64,000 bases of DNA, from contig NZ_CP010836.1 of NCBI RefSeq assembly GCF_000935025.1, positions 62,001 to 126,000 of the forward strand, read 5' to 3'. The DNA comes from Sphingomonas hengshuiensis. GTDB taxonomy: Bacteria; Pseudomonadota; Alphaproteobacteria; Sphingomonadales; Sphingomonadaceae. The notes beneath the pieces are model-generated. The model was not told where the DNA came from and made no database searches. It was given only the letters and a program-made list of their open reading frames with translations. Numbering within the stretch: the stretch's first letter is position 1; the number at the start of each line of letters is the position of its first letter. Positions 38,318-47,249 of the stretch are shown piece after piece. The translations under genes were made by a program, and so were the position numbers.

Positions 38318-39250
38318 TCAGGCCGGCGGCACGATGCCGTCGATCGCCGCCTGCACCGCCGCGGCGGATGCCTGAAAAGCCGTTTGTTCCCAATGGTTTA
38401 GCTCTGGAATCATTGTCCGCTCGATCCCGCCCGCGCCGACCAGGCAGGGCAGGCTGAGATAGAGGTCCTCCAACCCGAACTGCCCCGTCAGCAGCGACGA
38501 TACCGGCAGCACGACATGCTCGTCGCGGGCGATCGCCTCGCAGATCCGGACCGCGGCGGTCGCCACGCCGAACGAGGTATAGCCCTTGCCCGCCATGATG
38601 TCATAGGCGGCACAGCGCACCTGTTCGGCGATGTGCGGCAAGTCGAGCGGCGCGTGCCCGGACTCGAACTGCGCGATCGGCTGGCCGCCGACGCGGATCG
38701 ACGAGAGGATCGCGACTTCGCTGTCGCCATGTTCGCCGAGCACCATCGCGTCGACCGAAGCCGGGGCGACGTGGAGTCGGGTGGCGATTTCCTGGCGCAG
38801 GCGCAGGCTGTCGAGCAAGGTCCCGGTGCCGATGACGCGCGCGGCGGGCATTGCCGAGCAGCGGAAGGCGGTGCGCGCCATCACGTCGACCGGATTCGAG
38901 GCTACGACCAATATGCCGTCGAACCCCGCCGCCCTCAGCTCGGTGACGCAGGCGGTGACGATCGCGGCGCTGCGGGCAGTCACCGCGAGGCGACTTTCCG
39001 AGCCATGCGTCGCGGCCCCCGCGGTGAGCACGGCGATCCGCGCGCTGGCGGCATCGGCATAGCTGCCGGCGAAAACCCGCGTCGGCCTGGTCAGCGCGCC
39101 CGCATCCGAAATGTCGGCAGCCTCCGCCGCAGCGAGTTCGGCATTGGTGTCGATCAGCACAATTTCGGCGAACAGCCCGCGCAGCATCAGCGCATAGGCC
39201 GTGGTGGCGCCGACATGGCCGGCGCCGATGATCGCGATACGCGACGTCAT
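38318..39250 (-). CDS. L-lactate dehydrogenase-like 2-hydroxyacid dehydrogenase
   Basis: 310 aa. NAD-binding IAIIGAGHVGATTAYALMLR, catalytic His174 in VLGEHGDSEVA, and Asp147 with Arg in LLDSLRLRQEIA. Where L-LDH has Gln and MDH has Arg at the substrate-specificity position, this protein reads TAGAATHGSESR, with Thr at the aligned site. It may use a bulkier 2-hydroxyacid. Its start overlaps the stop of the small ORF at 39247 (ATGA), and its own ribosome site is weak, so translation is probably coupled. Confidence 0.85.
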   Translation of the reverse strand: MTSRIAIIGAGHVGATTAYALMLRGLFAEIVLIDTNAELAAAEAADISDAGALTRPTRVFAGSYADAASARIAVLTAGAATHGSESRLAVTARSAAIVTACVTELRAAGFDGILVVASNPVDVMARTAFRCSAMPAARVIGTGTLLDSLRLRQEIATRLHVAPASVDAMVLGEHGDSEVAILSSIRVGGQPIAQFESGHAPLDLPHIAEQVRCAAYDIMAGKGYTSFGVATAAVRICEAIARDEHVVLPVSSLLTGQFGLEDLYLSLPCLVGAGGIERTMIPELNHWEQTAFQASAAAVQAAIDGIVPPA

Positions 39251-39423
39251 CGCGGGACGACTTTCGCGGGCGTTGCGAGGTCGGGCAGCGCGGCGCGGCT
39301 GCGCGCGATCCGGCCATAGGCGCGGGCTAGCCCGGCATGTGCGATCCGTGCCTCGATGCTGTGCGCGGTCCGTGACCGGCGCAGGGAAACGGCTTCGCGT
39401 TCCAATAGATAGTCGATGTCCAT
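39247..39423 (-). CDS. 58-aa protein coupled to the LDH gene
   Basis: MDIDYLLEREAVSLRRSRTA, then HSIEARIAHAGLARAYGRIA. It is short, helical and Arg-rich. I recall similar short sequences with an HxGLAxxY core in other sphingomonads. The ATG at 39423 is chosen for that similarity. It overlaps the LDH start by four bases. No function is known. Confidence 0.6.
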   Translation of the reverse strand: MDIDYLLEREAVSLRRSRTAHSIEARIAHAGLARAYGRIARSRAALPDLATPAKVVPR

Positions 39424-39677
39424 GACAATAATCCCCGCAGGGAGCGAGGGCACGAGGTCCCTCAGTCACGCGATGCTCGGATGGAATCCGGTGATGGCGC
39501 ATCATAGCATCCGCCGCGCCAGCCCGCCATGGCCTCGCGATTCCGCCCCCGCCGATTTGATGCGTCCCGCGGGCGCCGGGCATGCTAGGTGGTTCCCAGG
39601 CAAAAGGCGCAGCCAAAGCGTTCCGACGCTGCCCATCGGGCTTTCGCTTCGAAAGTCCGGGGACCGAAGGGGCCCCT

Positions 39678-40730
39678 ATGCCTTCCACACCGTCAGACAT
39701 CGGGCTGAATCTGGCCATGGCCGTCGTTGCGTCGTCGCACGCGCCGGTGCTGCTGCTCGACGAGGCGCGCGTCGTCGTGGGCGCGAGCCATGCGTTCTGC
39801 ATTGCGTTCGACGTCAGCGCCGCCACGATCCGGGGACGCGAGTTCGCGACGCTGGGCAAGGGGGAATGGGCGGTTCCGCAACTCCAGTCGCTGCTCAAGG
39901 CCACCGCCTCCGGCCTTGCCGAGGTGCGAAACTATGAGTTCGACCTGAAGCGCGCGGGACAGGCGCCGCGCCGGTTGATCCTCAACGCGCACAAGCTCGA
40001 CTATGGCGAAGGCGAGGCGATCCGGCTGTTGCTCGCGGTCACCGACGTTACCGACGCGCGCATCGCCGAGAAGCTGAACAGCGACCTGATCCGCGACAAG
40101 GGGCTGTTGCAACAGGAACTCCAGCACCGCGTCGCCAACAGCCTCCAGATCATCGCGAGCGTGTTGATGCAGAGCGCCAAGCGCGCGCAATCGGACGAGG
40201 CACGCGGGCATCTGCACGATGCGCATAACCGCGTGATGTCGGTCGCGGCGATGCAGAAACAGCTAGCGGTATCGGCGGCGGACCATGTCGACCTGCGCCC
40301 GTATCTGACTCAGTTGTGCGAGAGCATCGGCGCGTCGATGATCCACGATCACGACCAGGTAAAGCTCGACGTGCGCAGCGACGACAGCCGCGTCAAGGCC
40401 AATGTCTCGATCAGCCTGGGATTGATCGTCACCGAACTGGTGATCAACGCACTCAAACACGCCTTTCCCGGCGAGAGGCAGGGCAAGATCGTCGTCCAAT
40501 ACGGCAGCGCGGGCGATGCGTGGCACCTGTCGATCGCCGATGACGGAGTCGGGATGCCGGCCCAGCCGAGCGCGTCGGCGGGGCTCGGCACCAACATCGT
40601 CCAGGCGCTCGCCAAGCAGCTCGACGCGCAGATCACCGTTACCGACACCGCGCCGGGAACCACCGTGACGCTGGACCATCCGGCCAGCGAGGAAGGGCAG
40701 CCCGACGCCGAAGTGCCCGTCGCGGTCTGA
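39678..40730 (+). CDS. PAS-containing HWE/HisKA_2-type sensor kinase
   Basis: 350 aa; GAAGGGG before the ATG. PAS-like domain at about 10-130 (APVLLLDEARVVVGASHAFC, LLLAVTDVTDARIAEK), then the HisKA_2 box LLQQELQHRVANSLQIIASV with His in QHRVANSLQ, then an HATPase domain (LGLIVTELVINALKHAFPGE, IADDGVGMP, GLGTNIVQALAKQL). No membrane segment, so cytoplasmic. Such kinases feed the alphaproteobacterial general stress or light responses; the partner here is unknown. Confidence 0.88.
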   Translation: MPSTPSDIGLNLAMAVVASSHAPVLLLDEARVVVGASHAFCIAFDVSAATIRGREFATLGKGEWAVPQLQSLLKATASGLAEVRNYEFDLKRAGQAPRRLILNAHKLDYGEGEAIRLLLAVTDVTDARIAEKLNSDLIRDKGLLQQELQHRVANSLQIIASVLMQSAKRAQSDEARGHLHDAHNRVMSVAAMQKQLAVSAADHVDLRPYLTQLCESIGASMIHDHDQVKLDVRSDDSRVKANVSISLGLIVTELVINALKHAFPGERQGKIVVQYGSAGDAWHLSIADDGVGMPAQPSASAGLGTNIVQALAKQLDAQITVTDTAPGTTVTLDHPASEEGQPDAEVPVAV

Positions 40731-40739
40731 CCGGCGCCG

Positions 40740-42503
40740 TCAGGCTGCCTGTAGTGCCGGGTCTCCGCCCGCGAACCAGCGTTCGAAATCGCTGGCTTCC
40801 ATCGGGCGCGCGAAGAAATAGCCCTGTGCCTCGTCACAGCCCATCGCCATGAGGATGCCGACCATCTCGGCGGTCTCCACCCCCTCGGCGACGACGCGAT
40901 AGCCCAGCCCGTGCGACAGCGCGATCATCGAGCGGACCAGCGTTCGCTCGCGCTCACCGCGGCACAGGTCGCGGACGAAGGACTGGTCGATCTTCACGAC
41001 GCTGGCCGGCAGCCGCTGGAGATAGGCGAGGCTGCTATAGCCCGTCCCGAAATCGTCGATCGCGAGGCGGATGCCCGCTTCGTCGAGCATTGCGAGCTGG
41101 GCGGTGGCGGTGCCGGCATCGTCCATGATCGCGCTTTCGGTGACTTCGAGTTCGAGCAATCGGGGCGCGACGCGGTGCCTGAGCAGATGGAGCTCGACCT
41201 GCTGCGCGAAATCGCTCTCGGCCAGATTGGCTGCGGAGACGTTGATCGACAGCTTGATGTCGATTCCCGCCGCCGACCAGGCGCCGAGCTGGGCAAGGCC
41301 GATGTCGAGTACGCGCGCGGTGGTCGGGCGGGCCAGCGAGGTCTGTTCGACGATGGGGATGAACTCGGCGGGCGAAATCTCGCCCAGCTCCGGATGCGTC
41401 CAGCGCAGCAATGCCTCGGCCCCCACGCAGCGGCGGGTGGCGAGATCGATTCGCGGCTGGAAGACGAGCCGGAGTTGCGACGGCTGTTCCAGCGCCGCGC
41501 CGAAATCGGCGAGGAGGCGGAAGCGGCGCTGGTGCAGGCTGTCCTGCGCGGTCGAATAGAGGCTGACCGGGGTTTCGAGCGCGCGCGCGTCGAGCGCGGC
41601 GCTGTGCATCGTCCGCAGCACGGTCTCCGGCGGGGTCTCGCCGGTGACGAAGGGGGCGACGCCGACGCTGGTGGTCATCACGAACTGGACGCTCGATCTG
41701 GCCCGAAGCCGATGCACCAGCGCGCCGAGCTGTTCGACATAGCGGCCCTCGTCCACGCCATCGGGCGCGAGAAAGGCGAATTGCGTCGCGGCGACGTGAT
41801 AGGCCGTGCGATCGGGGCCGAGCAGCGTGCGCAGCGCGCGTGCGGCGTCGCGGACCATCGCATCGACATAGGCCGAGCCCATCGCGCGGACGCCGTTGTT
41901 GAGCTGCTCGCCGCGGGCAAGGTCGACCAGGACGGCAAGGCGGGGGCGGCCGGGGGTGTCGCGGCCAAGGTCGGCGAGATCGTCGAGAAACTGGGTGCGG
42001 TTGGGCAGCCCGCTGAGCGGATCGATGCGGCCAAAGGCGTGCTGAAGCTCGATCTGCGCCATCACCATCTGGGCAAGGTCGTGGAGCGCCGCCATTTCGG
42101 CGGGCGTCGCGGTGCGCGGCTCGGTGCCGAGCACGCAGAGCGCGCCGAGGCTGAAGCCGTCGCGCGTGGTGAGCGAGGCGCCGGCGTAGAAGCGGATGCC
42201 CTGGCCAGCCAGCACGCTGTCGGCGTAGAAGGTGTCGGCGAGGAGATCGGGGATCAGCACGGTGCTGGCGCTTTCGGCCACCGCGGCGCAGGGCGCCTTG
42301 TCGCGCGGAATCGACTGGTGCTCGACGCCGACGCGCGACTTGAACCATTGGCGATCGCGATCGGTGAGCGACACGGCGGCGATCGGCAGCCCGAAAATCT
42401 GGCTCGCCATCCGCGTGATGCGGTCGAAGCTTTCGCTGGGCGCGGTGTCCAGCAAGCCGAGCTGATGCAGCGCGTCGAGGCGCGCTTCTTCGTGGTTCTG
42501 CAT
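40740..42503 (-). CDS. GAF-GGDEF(degenerate)-EAL c-di-GMP phosphodiesterase
   Basis: 587 aa, no membrane span. GAF domain at about 25-150 (SLTDRDRQWFKSRVG, ALCVLGTEPR). A GGDEF domain at about 165-310 starts normally (DPLSGLPNRTQFLDDL), but YHVAATQFAF (235-244) replaces the GGDEF site, so it cannot be a cyclase. The EAL domain (about 340-575) keeps E363-A-L, NVSAANL, LEVTESAI, AIDDFGTGYSS, KIDQSFV and VAEGVET, so it should hydrolyse c-di-GMP. It is convergent with the kinase at 39678 (9-base gap). Confidence 0.9.
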   Translation of the reverse strand: MQNHEEARLDALHQLGLLDTAPSESFDRITRMASQIFGLPIAAVSLTDRDRQWFKSRVGVEHQSIPRDKAPCAAVAESASTVLIPDLLADTFYADSVLAGQGIRFYAGASLTTRDGFSLGALCVLGTEPRTATPAEMAALHDLAQMVMAQIELQHAFGRIDPLSGLPNRTQFLDDLADLGRDTPGRPRLAVLVDLARGEQLNNGVRAMGSAYVDAMVRDAARALRTLLGPDRTAYHVAATQFAFLAPDGVDEGRYVEQLGALVHRLRARSSVQFVMTTSVGVAPFVTGETPPETVLRTMHSAALDARALETPVSLYSTAQDSLHQRRFRLLADFGAALEQPSQLRLVFQPRIDLATRRCVGAEALLRWTHPELGEISPAEFIPIVEQTSLARPTTARVLDIGLAQLGAWSAAGIDIKLSINVSAANLAESDFAQQVELHLLRHRVAPRLLELEVTESAIMDDAGTATAQLAMLDEAGIRLAIDDFGTGYSSLAYLQRLPASVVKIDQSFVRDLCRGERERTLVRSMIALSHGLGYRVVAEGVETAEMVGILMAMGCDEAQGYFFARPMEASDFERWFAGGDPALQAA

Positions 42504-42586
42504 GGCAATCCTTGTCGGACCAGGAAGCAGGCGGAGGTTAACAACGGGAAAAGGGGGGATTAAGGGGCTGTACGTGGGTCCAACGC

Positions 42587-42618
42587 AAAGGGCCGGAGGA
42601 TCGATCCCCCGGCCCCTT
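42587..42618. terminator. Hairpin downstream of the permease gene
   Basis: AAAGGGCCGGAGGA pairs almost fully with TCCCCCGGCCCCTT around a TCGA centre, 25 bases past the permease stop (42643, minus strand). On that strand the stem is followed by TTTGCGTT. A probable terminator. Confidence 0.5.
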
Positions 42619-42642
42619 GATTAAATCGCCCAGAGCAGGCGA

Positions 42643-44262
42643 TCAGGCGTCCTTATACCCCGGCGTATGCGCGTCGCCGATCGGCGGCACCGGCTGGGGC
42701 GGGGCGTCGCTGTCGGTTTCGTGGACTTCCACCAGCCCGCGCCCGACATGGCTGTGGCCGCGGCTATAGGCGAAATACACGATCAGCCCGAGCACCGCCC
42801 AGCCGACGAACAGCGAGAGCGTGTAGGTCGAGAGGCTGAAGAACAGGTACAGACAGCCGAGCACCGCGACCGGCGCGACCAGCCAGATCGCGGGGGTGCG
42901 GAACGGGCGCACGCGGCCCGGATCGGTCCGGCGCAGCACCAGCACCGCGATCGCGACCATCGCGAAGGCGAACAACGTGCCCGAGTTCGAGATGTCGGCC
43001 AGCGCACCCACCGGGAACAGCGCGGCGAACATCGCGACGAAGACGCCGGTGATCATCGTGACGACGTGCGGCGTGCCATATTTGGGGTGGATCTTGCTCA
43101 GCGATTCGGGGAGCAGCCCGTCGCGGCTCATCACGAAGAAGATGCGGGTCTGGCCGAACATCATCATCAGGATGACCGAGGGAAGCGCGATGCCGGCGGC
43201 GAGGCCGATCAGATTGCCGATTTCACGCCAGCCGATTTCGCGCAGCGTCCATGCCAGCGCTTCCTTCGAGCAGACGACCGCCTGGCCGCCGATATTGGCG
43301 CAGGCTGCGGCCAGTTCGGTGCTGCCCGGGGCGATGCCCTTGCCCGCGGCATCGACCAGCGGCGATGCCCCGACGGTGCCGATCACGCCCGAGGCGACGA
43401 GGATGTAGAAGATCGTGCAGATTGCGAGGCTGCCGATCAGGCCGATCGGCATGTTGCGCTGGGGGTTCTTGGTTTCCTCGGCGGCGGTCGAGACCGCGTC
43501 GAAGCCGACATAGGCGAAGAAGATCGATGCGGCGGCAGCGGAGACGCCGCCGATGCCGAGCGGCATGAACGGCTCGAAATTCTGCGACTTCATCACCGGC
43601 AGCGCGAGGATGCAGAATACGGTCAGCGCGGTGATCTTGACCATCACGAGGATGGCGTTGACGAACGCGCTCTCCTTGGTGCCGACGACCAGCAGCCAGG
43701 TGACGAGCAGCGCGATCAGCATCGCGGGCAGGTTGATATAGCCGCCGGTGGCGATCGCGGTCTGGATCGCTTCGGTCTGGGTCGCGCCGAACGCGACCTG
43801 GACATGCGCGATCAGCGCGTCGGCGTTGACGATCGAGGAGGGCAGCGCGACGCCGAGATATTCGCGCAGCAACCCGACGAAATAGCCCGACCAGCCGACC
43901 GACACCGCGCCCGCGGCGACGGCATATTCGAGGACGAGCGCCCAGCCGACCATCCAGGCGAGCATTTCGCCCATCACGGCATAGCTATAGGTATAGGCAG
44001 AGCCCGAGACCGGCACCATCGACGCCATTTCGGAATAACACAGCGCCGCGACTGCGCAGACAAAGCCCGCGATCACGAAGCTGAGGATCATGCCCGGCCC
44101 CGCTTTTTGCGCGGCCTCTGCGGTCAGCACGAAAATCCCGGTGCCGATGATCGCGCCGACGCCCAGCATGGTAAGCTGGAAGGCGCCGAGCGATCGGTGC
44201 AGCGATTTTTTCTCCGCTGTCGCCAAAATGGCATCGAGTGGCTTTATGCGCCCGAATATCAT
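42643..44262 (-). CDS. APC-family amino-acid permease
   Basis: 539 aa with twelve to fourteen hydrophobic segments. GVGAIIGTGIFVLTAEAAQK is the first-helix signature of the amino acid/polyamine/organocation superfamily. CYSEMASMVPVSGSAYTYSY and FFAYVGFDAVSTAAEETKNP match the cationic amino-acid (CAT/YhdG) branch. The C-terminal tail is Pro/Asp-rich. Substrate specificity cannot be fixed from sequence. AAGGGG lies before the start. Confidence 0.9.
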   Translation of the reverse strand: MIFGRIKPLDAILATAEKKSLHRSLGAFQLTMLGVGAIIGTGIFVLTAEAAQKAGPGMILSFVIAGFVCAVAALCYSEMASMVPVSGSAYTYSYAVMGEMLAWMVGWALVLEYAVAAGAVSVGWSGYFVGLLREYLGVALPSSIVNADALIAHVQVAFGATQTEAIQTAIATGGYINLPAMLIALLVTWLLVVGTKESAFVNAILVMVKITALTVFCILALPVMKSQNFEPFMPLGIGGVSAAAASIFFAYVGFDAVSTAAEETKNPQRNMPIGLIGSLAICTIFYILVASGVIGTVGASPLVDAAGKGIAPGSTELAAACANIGGQAVVCSKEALAWTLREIGWREIGNLIGLAAGIALPSVILMMMFGQTRIFFVMSRDGLLPESLSKIHPKYGTPHVVTMITGVFVAMFAALFPVGALADISNSGTLFAFAMVAIAVLVLRRTDPGRVRPFRTPAIWLVAPVAVLGCLYLFFSLSTYTLSLFVGWAVLGLIVYFAYSRGHSHVGRGLVEVHETDSDAPPQPVPPIGDAHTPGYKDA

Positions 44263-44400
44263 CTAGATGGTCCCCTTGCAGCGTCGTTGCGCCGCCCCGT
44301 TTGGTGAAGGGCGCGAGCCTAACCGCAAAAGCGGGGCGCGCAATCCCTTAGTGTTCGCGTGTGCGGCAAGGCGCGGGAAAGTGGGCGCGCGCGGGGCGCT

Positions 44401-44778
44401 TTAGCCCGCCAGCATCGGCCCGAGCGGGCGGCCTGCAAAGACATGGACGTGGAGGTGGGGGACCTCCTGGTGCGCGTCGAGCCCGGTATTGGCGAGCAGC
44501 CGATAGCCGGGGGCGACGAACCCGGCGTCGCGCGCGACGATGCCGACCGCGCGGACGAAGCCCGCGATCTCTGCGTCGGATGCCTTTGCCGAGAAATCGT
44601 CCCAGCTGACATAGGCACCCTTGGGGATCACCAATAGGTGGTGCGGCGCCTGGGGGTTGATGTCGTGGAAGGCGAGCGCGAAGTCGTCCTCATAGACGCG
44701 GCGGCACGGGATTTCACCGCGCAGGATCTTCGCGAAGATATTCTGGTCGTCATAGGGGCTGGTGGCGTCGATCGGCAT
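44401..44778 (-). CDS. HIT-family nucleotide hydrolase (HinT-like)
   Basis: 125 aa. YDDQNIFAKILRGEIPCRRV and the histidine triad EVPHLHVHVFAG (HxHxH) identify a HinT-type phosphoramidase. IPKGAYVSWDDF is also conserved. It is the last gene of the his cluster on this strand; hisE followed by a HIT gene is a common alphaproteobacterial order. Confidence 0.92.
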   Translation of the reverse strand: MPIDATSPYDDQNIFAKILRGEIPCRRVYEDDFALAFHDINPQAPHHLLVIPKGAYVSWDDFSAKASDAEIAGFVRAVGIVARDAGFVAPGYRLLANTGLDAHQEVPHLHVHVFAGRPLGPMLAG

Positions 44779-44833
44779 GGTTTCGGTTCCCTGCGGTGGC
44801 GTCGCGGTGCGGATTGCCCATGCCCTCCCCCGA

Positions 44834-44856
44834 CCCCTCCCGCAAGCGGAAGGGGA
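44834..44856. repeat. Palindromic repeat, single copy
   Basis: A CCTCCCGCAAGCGGAAGG-type palindrome just after the hisE stop. The same 23-base unit occurs twice more, as an inverted pair, at 46221-46243 and 46307-46329. REP-like; probably a 3'-end stabiliser or terminator. Confidence 0.6.
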
Positions 44857-44859
44857 GGA

Positions 44860-45177
44860 TCAGGCCGGGCGCGCGGCTTTTTCGGCGATTCCCGACACGC
44901 CCTCGCGGCGGGCGAGTTCGGCGCGGACATCGTCGAGGCTGAGCCCGGCATCGGCGAGCAGCACGCAGAGGTGGAAGAGCAGGTCGGCTGCTTCGCCGAC
45001 CATGCCGGGCTTGTCGTCGGTGACGGCGGCGATGACGACTTCGGTGGCTTCCTCGCCCACCTTCTGCGCGATCTTGGCGCGGCCCTTGTGGGTCAGGCGC
45101 GCGACATAGCTGGTGTCGGGATCGCCGGTGCGGCGTGCGCGGATTGTCGCTTCGAGCGCGTCGAGGGAGTCGGTCAT
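44860..45177 (-). CDS. hisE: Phosphoribosyl-ATP pyrophosphatase
   Basis: 105 aa from the ATG at 45177. Second step of histidine synthesis. [34 protein letters not shown] (the metal-binding EExxE region) and [18 protein letters not shown] are conserved. Upstream codons in this frame are not part of the family. It lies 32 bases after the small exported protein and 82 before the HIT gene. Confidence 0.95.
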   Translation of the reverse strand: MTDSLDALEATIRARRTGDPDTSYVARLTHKGRAKIAQKVGEEATEVVIAAVTDDKPGMVGEAADLLFHLCVLLADAGLSLDDVRAELARREGVSGIAEKAARPA

Positions 45178-45209
45178 GCCCGTTGCGCTGCGGGAAGCCG
45201 GGGTGGGTG

Positions 45210-45407
45210 TCAATCCTTTGGCTTGGCCCGAAAGCGTGCGCGCAGGCGGCGGCGGACGAACCACACGCCCCCGGCGGCGCAGGCGAACAGCGCGAGATCG
45301 GAGAGTTCGGGCATCGATCGGCTTCCCGCGACGCCGGTGTGCGGCGGCTCTTCAGCGGCCAGCGCGGGGGCGGCGAGGAGGAGCAGGGGCAGAGCGAGGC
45401 GCAGCAT
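45210..45407 (-). CDS. 65-aa exported protein with a PE-TM-Arg tail
   Basis: Signal peptide ([16 protein letters not shown]), a short polar middle, then [20 protein letters not shown] followed by RRRLRAR. A Pro-Glu motif, a hydrophobic helix and an Arg cluster form the three-part layout of PEP-CTERM sorting signals, though this protein is only a signal plus tail. It sits between hisF and hisE. Function unknown. Confidence 0.5.
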   Translation of the reverse strand: MLRLALPLLLLAAPALAAEEPPHTGVAGSRSMPELSDLALFACAAGGVWFVRRRLRARFRAKPKD

Positions 45408-45441
45408 GGTGGGGGTGTAGCGCGGCGGCGTTGGGGAAGCG

Positions 45442-46203
45442 TTAAGCGCGGACCGGGATGCCCGCGGCTGCCAGTGCGGCATGCGCCTCGGCAATCGTCG
45501 CGTCGCCGAAATGGAAGATCGAGGCGGCGAGCACGGCGGAGGCATGGCCGTCACGGATGCCCGCGACCAGATCGCCAAGCCCCCCGACGCCGCCCGATGC
45601 GACCACGGGCACGCTGACCTGATCGGCGATGGTGCGGATCAGCGCGAGGTCATAGCCGTCGCGGGTGCCGTCGCGGTCCATCGAGGTGACGAGCAGTTCG
45701 CCCGCGCCCAGATCGGTCAGCCGCAGCGCGTGTTCGACGGCGTCGATGCCGGTCGCGCGGCGTCCGCCATGGGTGAAGACTTCCCAGCGCCCCTCGGCGA
45801 CGCGGCGCGCGTCGATCGAGGCGACGACGCACTGGCTGCCCATGCGATCGGCGATCTCGGCGACCACTTCGGGGCGGCTGACTGCGGCGGAATTGACCGC
45901 GACCTTGTCCGCGCCCGCGAGCAGCAGCGCGCGCGCATCCTCGACGGTGCGCACCCCGCCGCCGACGGTGAGCGGCATGAAGCACACTTCGGCAGTGCGG
46001 CGGACGACATCGACCATCGTGCCGCGCGCCTCGTGGGACGCGGTGATGTCGAGGAAGCATAGCTCGTCGGCGCCGGCGGCATCATAGGCGCGCGCCTGCT
46101 CGACGGGGTCGCCGGCATCGATCAGGTCGACGAAGTTCACGCCCTTCACCACGCGGCCATTGGCGACGTCGAGGCAGGGGATCACGCGGGCACGGACGGT
46201 CAT
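45442..46203 (-). CDS. hisF: Imidazole glycerol phosphate synthase, cyclase subunit
   Basis: 253 aa TIM barrel. [20 protein letters not shown] carries catalytic Asp11; [10 protein letters not shown] carries the second Asp near 130; [18 protein letters not shown] and [11 protein letters not shown] form phosphate sites. It works with HisH, encoded in the same cluster. Confidence 0.97.
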   Translation of the reverse strand: MTVRARVIPCLDVANGRVVKGVNFVDLIDAGDPVEQARAYDAAGADELCFLDITASHEARGTMVDVVRRTAEVCFMPLTVGGGVRTVEDARALLLAGADKVAVNSAAVSRPEVVAEIADRMGSQCVVASIDARRVAEGRWEVFTHGGRRATGIDAVEHALRLTDLGAGELLVTSMDRDGTRDGYDLALIRTIADQVSVPVVASGGVGGLGDLVAGIRDGHASAVLAASIFHFGDATIAEAHAALAAAGIPVRA

Positions 46204-46220
46204 TGTTTAAAACCCTTGGT

Positions 46221-46329
46221 TCCCCTTCCGCTTGCGGGAGGGGTTAGGGGAGGGGATGGAAGACACAGGGCGGTGAGCGAGGAGCCAGAGCCAGCCCCTC
46301 CCCCGACCCCTCCCGCAAGCGGAAGGGGA
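46221..46329. repeat. Inverted pair of REP-like palindromes
   Basis: Copies at 46221-46243 and 46307-46329 face each other; with their flanks they give arms of about 38 bases with few mismatches. They fill the hisF-hisA gap. The same unit stands alone at 44834. Confidence 0.6.
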
Positions 46330-46345
46330 GCGCTTTTGGCAGCCC

Positions 46346-47077
46346 TCACCCCCGCGCCACGCCGATCGCCCAGGCGAGGTCGAGCCGCCCGTCATACAGC
46401 GCGCGGCCGGTGATCACGCCCTCGATGCCATCCTGAACATGCGCGGCGAGGGCGTGGATGTCCGAAATATCGGTCACGCCGCCGCTGGCGATGACGGGGA
46501 TCGATACCGCGCGGGCCAGCGCTACGGTCGCCTCGACATTGCAGCCCTTGAGCAGCCCGTCGCGCCCGACATCGGTGAACAGCAGCGCCGCGACGCCCGC
46601 ATCCTCGAACCGGCGGGCGAGATCGACCACCGCGACGTCGGACACATCGGCCCAGCCGCGCGTCGCGACCAGCCCGTCGCGCGCATCGACCGCGACGACG
46701 ATGCGCCCCGGATGGTTGCGGGCGGCCTCACGGACCAGATCGGGATTTTCCAGCGCGGCGGTGCCGATCACGACGCGCGCGACGCCGAGGTCGAGCCAGC
46801 GATCGATCGACTCGCGAGTGCGGATGCCGCCGCCGAGCTGCACCTTGCCGCCGAAGCGCTGAAGGATGCCCGCGACTGCCGCGCCATTGACCGATTCGCC
46901 GGCAAAGGCGCCGTCGAGGTCGACGACGTGGAGCCACTCAGCCCCGGCCTGCGCGAAACTCTCGGCCTGTGCGGCGGGATCGTCGCCATAGACGGTGGCG
47001 CGCGCCATATCGCCCTCGGCGAGGCGGACGACCTGCCCGCCCTTGAGGTCGATGGCGGGGAAGACGATCAGGGTCAT
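46346..47077 (-). CDS. hisA: Phosphoribosylformimino-AICAR-P isomerase
   Basis: 243 aa. VFPAIDLKGGQVVRLAEGDM carries the first catalytic Asp, GIRTRESIDRWLDLGVARVV and VVAVDARDG the second, and LLFTDVGRDGLLKG and IPVIASGGVTD complete the phosphate-binding sites. TIM-barrel homologue of HisF, fourth step of the pathway. Confidence 0.97.
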   Translation of the reverse strand: MTLIVFPAIDLKGGQVVRLAEGDMARATVYGDDPAAQAESFAQAGAEWLHVVDLDGAFAGESVNGAAVAGILQRFGGKVQLGGGIRTRESIDRWLDLGVARVVIGTAALENPDLVREAARNHPGRIVVAVDARDGLVATRGWADVSDVAVVDLARRFEDAGVAALLFTDVGRDGLLKGCNVEATVALARAVSIPVIASGGVTDISDIHALAAHVQDGIEGVITGRALYDGRLDLAWAIGVARG

Positions 47078-47095
47078 GCGCCCACTTTTCCTACG

Positions 47096-47188
47096 CCGTC
47101 ATGCTGAACTTGTTTCAGCATCCAACCCTCAACCCGCACCGCGTCTGCTTGTGGCGCGATGGATGCTGAAACAAGTTCAGCATGACGG
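47096..47188. repeat. REP-like element, intact inverted repeat
   Basis: Arms of 29 bases (47096-47124 and 47160-47188) are exact inverses, separated by 35 bases. The arm begins CCGTCATGCTGAACTTGT. The same arm occurs at 49366, where its partner is split by an IS110 element, so this copy shows the uninterrupted target. It lies between hisA and hisH. Confidence 0.85.
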
Positions 47189-47249
47189 GAAGCGAAGAAA
47201 GGGGCGTTCAGCGCTCCATTCGCTGTCCTTTTCGAGGCCCAATTTCCAG

